From: an uncultured Hyphomicrobiales bacterium
GTDB taxonomy: Bacteria > Pseudomonadota > Alphaproteobacteria > Rhizobiales > Xanthobacteraceae
Reading direction: 5' to 3'
Assembly (NCBI GenBank): GCA_903885555.1
Contig: CAISIV010000229.1
Span: 1-49,454, forward strand
DNA length: 49,454 bases
Under the pieces are notes generated by a model. The model saw nothing but the letters and a program-made list of their open reading frames with translations. It was not told where the DNA came from and made no database searches. Below, in pieces: positions 43,423 to 49,454 of the stretch. Both the position numbers and the translations under genes were made by a program. Numbering within the stretch: the first letter of the stretch is position 1; every line of letters starts with the position of its first letter.

Positions 43423-44481
43423 ATGATTCCAATTCCCGCTCTGACAGGCATTAGGGGCTTGGCGGCGGTGATGGTTTTCATCGGCCACGCCGCGCTGCTG
43501 TATTTCTCGGCCTTCCCGTCATCATCGTTCGTCGTGCCGCTGGCACACATCGGAATGACGACGTTCTTCACTCTCAGCGGGTTCGTAATCCACTGGAATT
43601 ACGAATGGCTTTTCAGGACCGGGAGCTATCCGACTGCCTTGCGCGAATTCTTTATCGCCCGCTTTGCACGGCTCTGGCCGCTTCACTCGGCAATTGTCGT
43701 GCTCGCGCTTTTCACGGCCCCTTACGATCCTGCACGCAGCTTGCTCCACGTCTTTATGGTGCAGTCGTGGCCCTATCCACCAAGCGGGGTAAATCAGGCC
43801 TACTACAACACTTGGTCGATCAGCACGGAGTGGTTTTGCTATCTGGTCTACGCCGCAGTTGTCGTACCGCTCATGAGGCGAATAGCGCAGCGACCCGTAA
43901 TACTTTTCGCGGCGATGATTGTGGGCGCGCTAGCCCTTCACTGGATCGCCGGACCGCCACAAGATCAGTCAGGAATGTGGCTGCGTTACCACTCCCCTTA
44001 TCTGCGACTTCTCGAATTCCTGACCGGCGTTACGGCAGCAAATTTTGTGATGAAGGGCGGCCCGCGTTTGCCGCCGAGCATCCTCTTGCTCGTCGCCATC
44101 TCGACGGTTGGGCCGCTCTATTTCAGCACGTTCGCAGGAGCTATCCTTATCAACTACCTTTTCGCACCGCTTACGGCCTTCACGATGATTGCAGTGACTC
44201 AGAACGAAGGAAAGCCGCTAGCAAAAACGCTTAGCGCGAAATGGCTTCTTTGGCTCGGTGACCGCAGCTACTCAATTTATTTGCTGCAGGCAGTCGTGAT
44301 CGTCCACCTTGGGCGGTTCCTTCACCCGCCTTTTGGACTTCTCGAAGCGAGCGCTATAACTTTCTTGTTCGCTTTGGCGATTGCGGTAGGGTCAAACCTT
44401 TCATGGCGATTTTTCGAAGAACCTACACGCAGATTCTTCAAACGCTTACGAGGGCCTCGCTCATCGCGTGACGCCGTCTAG
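43423..44481 (+). CDS. Acyltransferase 3 family membrane protein (OafA/YrhL-like)
   Basis: This 352-aa multi-pass membrane acyltransferase adds acetyl or other acyl groups to surface sugars. It begins IPALTGIRGLAAVMVFIGHA, with the conserved Arg and the catalytic His of the family (H22 in FIGHAALL), and shows about ten helices, the FIARFARLWPLH motif near residue 78, and a late GDRSYSIYLLQAVVIVHLG segment. Its GC content is visibly lower than that of the neighbours, its direction is opposite to the phage-like genes around it, and it splits the lysis cassette from the tail gene. It is probably a cargo gene of the phage remnant that modifies surface polysaccharide. Confidence 0.87.
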   Translation: MIPIPALTGIRGLAAVMVFIGHAALLYFSAFPSSSFVVPLAHIGMTTFFTLSGFVIHWNYEWLFRTGSYPTALREFFIARFARLWPLHSAIVVLALFTAPYDPARSLLHVFMVQSWPYPPSGVNQAYYNTWSISTEWFCYLVYAAVVVPLMRRIAQRPVILFAAMIVGALALHWIAGPPQDQSGMWLRYHSPYLRLLEFLTGVTAANFVMKGGPRLPPSILLLVAISTVGPLYFSTFAGAILINYLFAPLTAFTMIAVTQNEGKPLAKTLSAKWLLWLGDRSYSIYLLQAVVIVHLGRFLHPPFGLLEASAITFLFALAIAVGSNLSWRFFEEPTRRFFKRLRGPRSSRDAV

Positions 44482-44543
44482 TACGTCGCACCGCTCGCAT
44501 GCATCGTGTTATGTTGCAGAGTTGCGAACCGCGCATTACGCCA

Positions 44544-45992
44544 TCAAAAATACTGGCCGCCGGACGAAGCACCGCCAGCCGTGTTGCCGGGCAGATAGGT
44601 CGCGCTAGCATTGACGAAGATCACGGCGTTCGCGTCAACGCTGTAGCGTGAACCGATTGCCGTCCATGAGAATGTATGTCCCCATGCGGTGATCCCGCTG
44701 ACACGAGATGCGTATGCAAAGTTACTGGAGAATGCTGGCGTACCGCTCAAACTGATCGTCAGTCCGTTAGGATAGACGGTGAGATTGCCACCATCCGTAG
44801 CCCCCCAGTGCGCGGCCGCGCCACCGGAAATTGCGTAGCCCGCACTAACGACGATCTGTGATCCCGTTCCGTTGGCGTAGAGATGGAAGCCAGCGGTGAC
44901 GCCGTACTCCATCTTGCCGACAACTTTAATCGTGGCGCCGCTGTCTACAATAACAGCGTGGCCGCTCGTTGCCGTCTGCACCTTGAAGCCTTGAATTGAA
45001 ATCGCAGCCTTGTTCGAGGCCGAAATCGCATTGGCACCCGTCACCGAGACAACGACATTCGACGGCGTGGTCGTGTCGCCCTTCAGCGTGATGCTGCCGC
45101 CTATAAATGCGTTTGAGATCGAGACGCTACCTGTATAGGTGCCGGCGCCCACCTGAATCGTGACTGCATAGCCGCCGAAATCCAGTATCAGCGCAACATC
45201 GATCGCTTTCTGTATCGTCAGAAAAGCGCCGCCGGATGTATTGGCGAGCCCGTTATTGCTGTTGCTGCCGTCGGTGCGGACATAATATGTGCGATTGGCC
45301 GTCAACAATTCGCGGCCACCGGCAATCGTAGTGTTGGGAAACGTCACCGCGCCGGTCGCGGCGGCGATCTTGATGCCTTCGTACCAGGTCGAGCCGTCGG
45401 GCGAGACCTTGAAATGGAAATCGTCGTCGCCGGTCAGTCCGATTTCGGCGCGCCCGGAATAATTGTCCTGCATGAGCAGCGAGACGGTTTTAGCCGTGCT
45501 CTCTTTGCTCATCTTGGTACGGAGGTTGCCGTCGCCGCCTTCGGCGACGGTCTTGGCCGCCCACAGCGCATTGTTGAGCTTGGCGCTGACACGGTTGGTC
45601 GTATCGGCGGTCGTGCCGACGCCGAGCATCGACAGGTTCTGGATCGCCACCGTCGAAAAATAGTCGCCCCAGGCGCTGCCGCTCCAGACCACCAGCGTCG
45701 CCTCGTCGACGACGAAGGCGACCCAGCCCGTTTGCGGCGCGCTGAATTGCCAGACGCCGTCCTGCCAGGCGGCAATTGCGTTGGCGTGCCCCGCCCAGGC
45801 GCCGGTGGCGCCGGTCTTGACGATCCAGCGCTGGCCTTCGGTGGGCGAGCCCGGCGGCGCGGTGAGATCGCGGTCGAGCACGGCGAGCTGCACTAGCGTG
45901 TCGAGAATGCGCAGCGCGCCGTTATGGGTGACGTGCTTCTGCGCCTGGCTGCCTTCGATGCAAGGCAGCCCGAGATTGGCTGTATCGGTCAT
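44544..45992 (-). CDS. DUF2793 phage/GTA tail-associated protein
   Basis: This 482-aa protein has a DUF2793 domain at residues 1-110 (LGLPCIEGSQAQKHVTHNGA, then PTEGQRWIVKTGATGAWAGH), a family coded downstream of the GTA tail genes. A middle linker (about 130-230) and a C-terminal region (about 245-480) of short Gly/Ser/Thr-rich strands (YYVRTDGSNSNNGLANTSGG, TIQVGAGTYTGSV, SITLKGDTTT) follow; the latter resembles a right-handed beta-helix such as tail-fibre or pectate-lyase-like folds. It would be a receptor-binding or fibre protein. The start is 12 nt from the end of the fused terminase gene. It looks intact, although most of the tail is gone. Confidence 0.8.
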   Translation of the reverse strand: MTDTANLGLPCIEGSQAQKHVTHNGALRILDTLVQLAVLDRDLTAPPGSPTEGQRWIVKTGATGAWAGHANAIAAWQDGVWQFSAPQTGWVAFVVDEATLVVWSGSAWGDYFSTVAIQNLSMLGVGTTADTTNRVSAKLNNALWAAKTVAEGGDGNLRTKMSKESTAKTVSLLMQDNYSGRAEIGLTGDDDFHFKVSPDGSTWYEGIKIAAATGAVTFPNTTIAGGRELLTANRTYYVRTDGSNSNNGLANTSGGAFLTIQKAIDVALILDFGGYAVTIQVGAGTYTGSVSISNAFIGGSITLKGDTTTPSNVVVSVTGANAISASNKAAISIQGFKVQTATSGHAVIVDSGATIKVVGKMEYGVTAGFHLYANGTGSQIVVSAGYAISGGAAAHWGATDGGNLTVYPNGLTISLSGTPAFSSNFAYASRVSGITAWGHTFSWTAIGSRYSVDANAVIFVNASATYLPGNTAGGASSGGQYF

Positions 45993-46004
45993 GATGTTCC
46001 GGTC

Positions 46005-47027
46005 TTAAGGAGTGAGGATCGCACTGGCCGCAAAGCCGCGGCCAACGGTTGCCGACAGTTGCGTCACCTGCACGTTGAGGCTCGTCTGTGGCGCGCCGAA
46101 ATCGGCAAGCTCGCTGGCCGACGCGTAGAGCACACTCGGCGCCGTCGCGGCGAGCGTGCGCACGACGCTGGTGCCGGACAGAATGTCGAGCGCGTATTGT
46201 TCGCTGTCCTCGCCGAGCGGAATTTCGCCGGCCCAGCTGTCGGCGTCGAACCGCGCACGGCGCACCCACTTGAAGGTCACGCCGCTGCCGTCGCGCCGCG
46301 CCGACAGGTGCACCGGCGCGAGCGGCCGCAGCGCCGTCGCCTGCGGCGTCACGCCCAGCGCCAAAGCGCTGGCATCGCCGTGATCGCGATTGGCCGCGAC
46401 GATCCGCAATTGCAACGCCCGCTCCAGCGCGTCGAGCCCGCTGGCGACCGTCAATATATGCTGGTCGAGCAACACAAAGGGCGCGCCCGCCGGCAGCGCT
46501 GCGCCCATCGCGTATTCCGTTCCGCCCTGACGCCACTTGGCAAGTTCATCGAGCCACGCGGCCGAGAATTGCGGCCCGCGCAGGCGTTCGTAATTTTCTG
46601 CGGTGAAGACCTGCGCTATCGCACCATTCTTCCAGCGCAAATATCCGCGCGATGACGTCCACTTCGGCCGTTCGTCGTGGCGATGAACGGCAAGAAGTCC
46701 CGACACGCCCTCGATCATCACTTCGCGCGCGTCGTCTTCGGTCTCGGCGATCAGCGCGATCCGCGCCTTGGGATCGTCCAGGGCAATACCGCGCACCCAT
46801 TCGGCGCCGGCGCGCGTTTTTCCTGCTCCACGGCCGCCGAGGATGAGCCAGGTCGTCCATTCGCGGCCGCTATTGGCGCGCGCGGGCGGCCGTTGATGAT
46901 CGTGGGCCAGAAAGTCGAAGTCGGAGCCGGTCGCCTCAATCCAGTGCGCCTTTTGGCTGAGCAGGAATTCCGGCAGCGCCAGCGCGTCGTGCTTCGAGAA
47001 ATCCCCGAATGCGTCGCGCAAGTTCAT
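46005..47027 (-). CDS. Fusion of large terminase N-half and GTA tail host-specificity C-end
   Basis: This open frame of 340 residues (start ATG 47027; 47075 is also possible) joins two unrelated phage genes. Residues 1-164 are the ATPase half of a GTA large terminase (gp2): Walker A in LILGGRGAGKTRAGAEWVRG, the IALIAETEDDAREVMIEGVS segment and Walker B ending AAWLDELAKW. From about residue 166 the sequence is the C-terminus of the gp15-like host-specificity tail protein: GGTEYAMGAALPAGAPFVLL, later FDADSWAGEIPLGEDSEQY and VQVTQLSATVGRGFAASAIL. The join is in frame. The nuclease half of terminase and about 1,000 residues of the tail protein are missing, so neither original function is expected. 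Confidence 0.85.
   Translation of the reverse strand: MNLRDAFGDFSKHDALALPEFLLSQKAHWIEATGSDFDFLAHDHQRPPARANSGREWTTWLILGGRGAGKTRAGAEWVRGIALDDPKARIALIAETEDDAREVMIEGVSGLLAVHRHDERPKWTSSRGYLRWKNGAIAQVFTAENYERLRGPQFSAAWLDELAKWRQGGTEYAMGAALPAGAPFVLLDQHILTVASGLDALERALQLRIVAANRDHGDASALALGVTPQATALRPLAPVHLSARRDGSGVTFKWVRRARFDADSWAGEIPLGEDSEQYALDILSGTSVVRTLAATAPSVLYASASELADFGAPQTSLNVQVTQLSATVGRGFAASAILTP
46526..46534. other. Presumed deletion junction terminase / tail protein
   Basis: Terminase homology ends at the LAKW codons (W at 46535-46533) and gp15-like homology starts at the Gln-Gly-Gly codons (from 46529). Everything that normally lies between genes 2 and 15 of a GTA cluster (portal, protease, capsid, adaptors, tape measure and tail proteins, usually over 10 kb) is absent. 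The join preserves the frame and leaves no insertion sequence. Confidence 0.75.
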
Positions 47028-47544
47028 TGCGGAATTCGTCAATATCGCGGGGAACGGGGTCGTCGTCGGCGTCATCGGATGGAGTCACTTCGTCGGGTTT
47101 GGTCAGGGCGGCGATTTCGCGCAACGCGCGCGAAATATTGGCGAGCGAGCGGGCGCTGGCGTCGGCTTCGGCCGGGTTATTGGGGTTGATCTGGGCTGTG
47201 ACGCGCTTGATGGCGTCGAGCGCCTCCTCGGTGCCCGTCATCAAACGCTCCACAAGTGCGAGACGCTGTTCGGGCAACAATGGACTGGCGGCAACAAGCG
47301 GCGCCTGCGACTGCCCGGCCGGCGGCGGGCTAGCAGCAACGGCGGCGCCGAGCGCTTTGGCAAATTCGAATGTGCCAACGCGCGCGCGCCGCTTGCGCCA
47401 GGCTTCCTGCCTGACGATCACGTAAAACAGATCTTTCCTGATGCCGAGCATGGCGCAGATGTCATCGACCGGCGCCAGCGTCTGCTCGTAAAGCCGCCTG
47501 GCTTCGGCAAGCAGCTCGGGCGCTATCACTTTCTTGGCGACCAT
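46936..47544 (-). CDS. Small-terminase-like protein (GTA gp1 position)
   Basis: This 202-aa protein sits where GTA clusters have the small terminase subunit, directly before the large one, and overlaps it by 92 nt. Its N-terminus (PELLAEARRLYEQTLAPVDD, then ICAMLGIRKDLFYVIVRQEAWRKRR) is a helix-turn-helix of the homeodomain-like kind seen in packaging proteins that bind DNA. A Ala/Pro/Gln linker (about 60-85) and a long helical region (LPEQRLALVERLMTGTEEAL, and RSLANISRALREIAAL) that could oligomerise follow, then an acidic and a basic tail. GGGGAGG precedes the ATG. The gene looks complete. Confidence 0.72.
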   Translation of the reverse strand: MVAKKVIAPELLAEARRLYEQTLAPVDDICAMLGIRKDLFYVIVRQEAWRKRRARVGTFEFAKALGAAVAASPPPAGQSQAPLVAASPLLPEQRLALVERLMTGTEEALDAIKRVTAQINPNNPAEADASARSLANISRALREIAALTKPDEVTPSDDADDDPVPRDIDEFRNELARRIRGFLEARRAGAAGIPAQPKGALD

Positions 47545-47562
47545 CGCGAACCTCCCCGCCCA

Positions 47563-47591
47563 TAAAAAAACGCGCCGGAAAAACCGGCGCG
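47563..47591 (-). terminator. Rho-independent terminator (leftward)
   Basis: CGCGCCGG (47571-47578) pairs with CCGGCGCG (47584-47591) over an A5 loop, and seven A (47564-47570) at the left give a U-run on the leftward transcript. It ends the transcript of the small membrane-protein genes and insulates the GTA remnant. Confidence 0.85.
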
Positions 47592-47619
47592 CATAACCTG
47601 TAAAACTGTCAGCCCGCTA

Positions 47620-47721
47620 TTAGCGGAACGAGAACCACGCGATCGCGATCAGCACCATGATGGCGCCGATCAGCAGACCGGGAGCAAGATGCGTCGGCGG
47701 CGTGTGCGAGGAATCGTGCAA
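47620..47721 (-). CDS. 33-aa single-pass membrane protein
   Basis: A short leftward frame starting at TTG 47721 encodes HDSSHTPPTHLAPGLLIGAI and continues with a hydrophobic end (MVLIAIAWFSFR), giving a polar N-terminus and one membrane helix (about residues 14-30). A further in-frame TTG at 47736 would add MDFFV. The stop is 29 bases before the terminator at 47563-47591, which fits a real gene at the end of a transcript. Codon use is that of the region. No function is known; it resembles other tiny stress-related membrane proteins only in design. Confidence 0.5.
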   Translation of the reverse strand: MHDSSHTPPTHLAPGLLIGAIMVLIAIAWFSFR

Positions 47722-47781
47722 AACAAAAAAATCCAAATCCAGGTGACTGCGCGCACACCCTCGCGCCTTAGAGGCGCCCGC

Positions 47782-47931
47782 TCAAGTAAAAAAATACAAA
47801 TAGACAATGCTAAAAAGCGCGATAATGCCGAGCGTGCTCGCTATCAGCACATATAATACCGGGCGGCCCGGCTTTGCGCCGCGCGCTTCGGTGGCGGTTT
47901 CGACGATCGTCTGGCCTTCGACGTGCGGCAT
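47782..47931 (-). CDS. 49-aa single-pass membrane protein
   Basis: The frame from ATG 47931 encodes 49 residues: a polar N-terminus (MPHVEGQTIVETATEARGAK), then one helix (VLYVLIASTLGIIALFSIVYLYFF) to the end. An in-frame ATG at 47982 would add 17 residues without hydrophobic or conserved features. An exact EcfG-type promoter (48010-47986) lies 55 bases upstream, so the gene is likely part of the general stress response. It is probably cotranscribed with the 33-aa gene 60 nt downstream. Function unknown. Confidence 0.7.
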   Translation of the reverse strand: MPHVEGQTIVETATEARGAKPGRPVLYVLIASTLGIIALFSIVYLYFFT

Positions 47932-47985
47932 GGTTGTTCTCTTTGTTGCTTCTGTGCCGGCGTCTGTGACGCCGTTCGGCAAAAC

Positions 47986-48010
47986 AACGCATCACGCACA
48001 TCGCCGTTCC
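47986..48010 (-). promoter_or_regulatory. EcfG-type stress promoter (leftward)
   Basis: Read leftward, GGAAC (48010-48006) is followed after exactly 16 bases by CGTT (47989-47986), the full consensus of the alphaproteobacterial general-stress sigma factor EcfG. It lies 55 bases from the ATG at 47931. Confidence 0.75.
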
Positions 48011-48066
48011 GTTACAGGAACCTGCCACCAACGCACGTCTTTGTGTATGTCATCCGACATAAGGAC

Positions 48067-48091
48067 GGAACAACTCACCTTGAAGGCGGTT
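48067..48091 (+). promoter_or_regulatory. EcfG-like stress promoter (rightward)
   Basis: GGAAC (48067-48071) is followed after 16 bases by GGTT (48088-48091), one base off the EcfG consensus CGTT. It lies 36 bases before the ATG at 48128. Confidence 0.5.
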
Positions 48092-48127
48092 GATCACGGC
48101 AACTTCCATCTCACGAAAGGTATTGTC

Positions 48128-48409
48128 ATGAAGTTTCGTACTTTGATTCTTGCTACCGCAGTGCTGGCGACTGCGTCCGGCTATGCGTTCGCGCAAAATA
48201 CCAATCAAAACCCCGGCAATCAGACTCCGGACTCTGCCAAGCCTGCCGGCGCGCAGAGCGACACCATGAGCAAAGATACGATGCACAAGGACAAGGTGAT
48301 GGCTCCGAGCACCACGGGCATGGACACGACCGGCAAGTCGAACACGCCGATGTCGAGCGGTAACGTCAGCCCGGCTTCGCCGAATGCCGGCGAGAAGCAG
48401 CAGAAGTAG
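48128..48409 (+). CDS. Small periplasmic protein, probable stress gene
   Basis: This 93-aa protein has a clear signal peptide, MKFRTLILATAVLATASGYAFA, cleaved before QNTNQNPGNQ. The mature 71 residues are disordered in composition: rich in Asn, Gln, Ser, Thr, Lys, Met and Asp (KDTMHKDKVMAPSTTGMDTT), with one His and no Cys. Such proteins are common in Bradyrhizobium-like bacteria and are often stress-induced; the EcfG-like promoter directly upstream agrees. The ATG at 48128 is preferred over upstream in-frame starts, which lie in front of the promoter. A strong terminator follows 23 bases after the stop. Function unknown. Confidence 0.8.
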   Translation: MKFRTLILATAVLATASGYAFAQNTNQNPGNQTPDSAKPAGAQSDTMSKDTMHKDKVMAPSTTGMDTTGKSNTPMSSGNVSPASPNAGEKQQK

Positions 48410-48432
48410 TCTGCCTATTCGGAACCGAACAG

Positions 48433-48467
48433 AGAGGCCGCCACCGTTGGCGGCCTCTTTCGTTTTT
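48433..48467 (+). terminator. Rho-independent terminator (rightward)
   Basis: AGAGGCCGCCA (48433-48443) pairs with TGGCGGCCTCT (48448-48458) over a CCGT loop, followed by TTTCGTTTTT. It ends the small periplasmic protein transcript. Confidence 0.88.
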
Positions 48468-48536
48468 CAGGCTGGCGTTTGCTCCGTTGCACCGCGCCTA
48501 AACGCTTCACTGCGAACGCAACTTGGGAGCATGCCC
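48448..48536 (+). repeat. Diverged direct repeat, copy 1
   Basis: This roughly 89-base stretch, from TGGCGGCCTCTTTC to GGAGCATGCCC, is similar (by eye about 70 percent, with short gaps) to 49233-49321. Each copy begins in the right arm of a terminator of a small rightward gene. Confidence 0.65.
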
Positions 48537-48548
48537 GGTCACAGCGGA

Positions 48549-48725
48549 CTAAGCCTTGGCGAGCCTGGATTCAAAACGCTGACACTGCGCGCATTCAAAC
48601 GTATGCAATTCGTGCCCGGGGCTATCGGGATCAACGCCAACAAGCTGCGTCTTTTCTCCGCATCGTGGGCATAGCGGGCGCACTATTGAATCAGACTGAA
48701 CAGAGGCGGGCTGGTACGCGGACAT
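48549..48725 (-). CDS. 58-aa zinc-ribbon protein
   Basis: A leftward frame from ATG 48725 to TAG 48549 encodes 58 residues: MSAYQPASVQSDSIVRPLCP, then RCGEKTQLVGVDPDSPGHEL, then HTFECAQCQRFESRLAKA. The four cysteines form a clean CPRCG...FECAQCQRF zinc ribbon, as in small ribbon proteins of Bradyrhizobium-type genomes. The Cys spacing and normal codon choice support a real gene. The ribosome site is weak. The protein at 49012-49212 has the same layout (CPACK...FKCQQCD), so the two are probably distant paralogues. Possible roles are nucleic-acid or protein binding. Confidence 0.65.
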   Translation of the reverse strand: MSAYQPASVQSDSIVRPLCPRCGEKTQLVGVDPDSPGHELHTFECAQCQRFESRLAKA

Positions 48726-49011
48726 TAGTCTATGTGCGCGCTATGAGACACAATAGCGAGTCTATGCGACGTAAACTCAGCAATGTCAGATAACGGACAT
48801 TGAAACTTAGAGGCTCTTATGCTCCTGCCCGCAAAATTTGTAGATGTGAAGGACACAAGGCCAACCTGAGAGAATGCCCAGCCCTGCAAAGCTAGCCGTC
48901 CCCTAGCCTTCTGCCCCGCGCGCTCAAAGTTCCACTACTGTCGGCGACCAGACAGACAACTCAAAAAATAGGCTAAATTATTCGCGCCGGCGCCCCTAGG
49001 AGCCCACGGCC
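48726..49011. other. Intergenic stretch without recognised gene
   Basis: These 286 bases are AT-richer than the rest and hold no convincing reading frame, promoter motif or hairpin. AGGAG at 48988-48993 is the ribosome site of the next gene. Confidence 0.5.
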
Positions 49012-49212
49012 ATGCTTGCGCTTCGCCACCGGATAAAGACCTTTAGTCCGCCAATCTGCCCGGCCTGCAAAAGCAACATGGTATTCGTCAGGGCCAGCAA
49101 AGAGGAACCGGATTTCAAACAGCGCACATTCAAATGCCAGCAGTGCGATCGCGCCGCGACAGATATTGTGAAGGTCGGACCTGTGCTCTGGACGCGCGAC
49201 ATCAAACGATAA
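49012..49212 (+). CDS. 66-aa zinc-ribbon protein
   Basis: This 66-aa protein starts at ATG 49012, nine or so bases after AGGAG. After a short basic N-terminus (MLALRHRIKTFSPP) it has ICPACKSNMVFVRASKEEPD and FKQRTFKCQQCDRAATDIVK, a four-Cys zinc ribbon with the spacing CxxC-x(23-25)-CxxC. It ends with VGPVLWTRDIKR. A terminator follows directly. It resembles the gene at 48549-48725 in domain order, in the opposite orientation. Function unknown; small ribbon proteins of this type bind nucleic acid or stabilise partners. Confidence 0.72.
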   Translation: MLALRHRIKTFSPPICPACKSNMVFVRASKEEPDFKQRTFKCQQCDRAATDIVKVGPVLWTRDIKR

Positions 49213-49220
49213 ATAGCCTG

Positions 49221-49250
49221 GGCCGCCTCAGTTGGCGGTCTCTTTCTTTT
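49221..49250 (+). terminator. Probable Rho-independent terminator (rightward)
   Basis: GGCCGCC (49221-49227) pairs with GGCGGTC (49234-49240), with one G-U pair, followed by TCTTTCTTTT. It lies 8 bases after the zinc-ribbon stop. Confidence 0.7.
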
Positions 49251-49321
49251 GAAGGCTTGCCGCGTTTGCTTGTCCGTCGCGCTCAAATGCGTTCTAGCGA
49301 GCGCAAATCTGGAGCATGCCC
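49233..49321 (+). repeat. Diverged direct repeat, copy 2
   Basis: This is the second copy of the stretch at 48448-48536, keeping TGGCGG-TCTCTTTC, a GCGTTTGCT core and the end GGAGCATGCCC. Confidence 0.65.
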
Positions 49322-49355
49322 AAACCATACCCGACCAGCGTCACGCTGTCAATAT

Positions 49356-49367
49356 AGTCCTAGGACT
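49356..49367. promoter_or_regulatory. 12-bp perfect palindrome AGTCCTAGGACT
   Basis: A perfect 12-base palindrome lies about 23 bases before a possible start codon at 49390, in an AT-rich stretch. It may be an operator or chance. Confidence 0.3.
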
Positions 49368-49389
49368 GTTTTTCAGATTTTTGAAAAAA

Positions 49390-49454
49390 ATGAACGCACC
49401 GCCCGCGGCGCCCTGGCGCCGTTTCGGCGTCTGCCAACAAGCCGGCTGGTTAGG
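49390..49454 (+). CDS. Possible start of a gene running off the window (partial)
   Basis: An ATG at 49390, preceded by an AT-rich leader, opens a frame (MNAPPAAPWRRFGVCQQAGW) that is still open at the window edge. Twenty-one residues are too few to assign a family, and chance is a real alternative. Confidence 0.3.
   Translation, partial: MNAPPAAPWRRFGVCQQAGWL

Noticed and set aside
48017-48041. A second rightward GGAAC at 48017 as EcfG promoter
   Set aside because: No CGTT-like element follows at 16 or 17 bases; the CGTCTT present is at 14 bases, so the site at 48067 is preferred.
48384-48793. Two overlapping rightward frames of 96 and 104 codons
   Set aside because: They run through a terminator and the repeat and show no family pattern; the leftward zinc-ribbon frame on the same DNA is convincing.
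48996-49328. A leftward 110-codon frame over the 66-aa zinc-ribbon gene
   Set aside because: It spans a terminator and the repeat; the rightward gene has a good ribosome site and four well-spaced Cys.

Overview
The window looks like chromosomal DNA of a high-GC alphaproteobacterium of the order Hyphomicrobiales, closest in flavour to the Bradyrhizobium/Rhodopseudomonas/Pseudolabrys group. The grounds are the gene content and order (feuPQ-like pair, cytochrome c maturation genes, degP, a two-component pair and glnE in a row), several orphan Bug-type binding proteins, a remnant of an alphaproteobacterial gene transfer agent (GTA) cluster, and EcfG-type (GGAAC-N16-CGTT) promoters. This is judged from protein and motif recognition only; no search was run.

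Region 1 (1-14.4 kb) is a catabolic and transport island. Rightward genes encode the end of a polysaccharide-deacetylase/cyclic-amidase-like protein, an acetamidase/formamidase-family enzyme, an ABC ATPase and permease, an alpha/beta hydrolase, a fumarylacetoacetate-hydrolase-family enzyme and an ABC binding protein. A leftward operon encodes a DUF2848 protein, a GntR/FCD regulator, a cupin, a Bug binding protein, a flavin monooxygenase and a second ABC-type binding protein. A rightward operon encodes an LVIVD beta-propeller, a 55-aa coupled protein, an SDR-fold protein without its catalytic triad and another Bug protein. The two divergent operons meet at 10.87-11.2 kb, where sigma70-like promoters carry matching GTGAAA/TTTCAC boxes over their -10 elements. 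The substrate is not identifiable; a nitrogen-containing ring compound or amide is an inference.

Region 2 (14.4-18.4 kb) is a damaged amide-utilisation locus: fmdB, only the C-terminal end of a formamidase, and, joined head to head, a hybrid histidine kinase that has lost the front of its NCS1-permease-like sensor, followed by its LuxR-type response regulator. The join near 15128 looks like a deletion scar.

Region 3 (18.4-42 kb) is mostly housekeeping: a secreted protein, a Bug protein, a CDF metal exporter with an unusually long C-terminal domain, aminopeptidase N, a PAS histidine kinase, glnE with an upstream two-component pair, DegP, CcmH-CcmF-CcmE, an unrecognised 466-aa protein in the slot where ccmI is expected, a glycine-zipper lipoprotein, FeuQ/FeuP-like proteins and a nitroreductase.

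Region 4 (42-47.6 kb) is a collapsed GTA/prophage cluster: lysis genes (3TM holin, small membrane protein, GH108 muramidase), an acyltransferase gene in the opposite orientation, a DUF2793 tail-associated protein, a fusion of the N-terminal half of the large terminase to the C-terminal end of the tail host-specificity protein, and a small-terminase-like protein. Nearly the whole head and tail block is missing.

Region 5 (47.6-49.45 kb) carries very small genes (two single-pass membrane proteins, a small periplasmic protein, two zinc-ribbon proteins), divergent EcfG-like promoters, three terminators and a diverged direct repeat. No tRNA, rRNA, CRISPR array or intact insertion sequence was seen.
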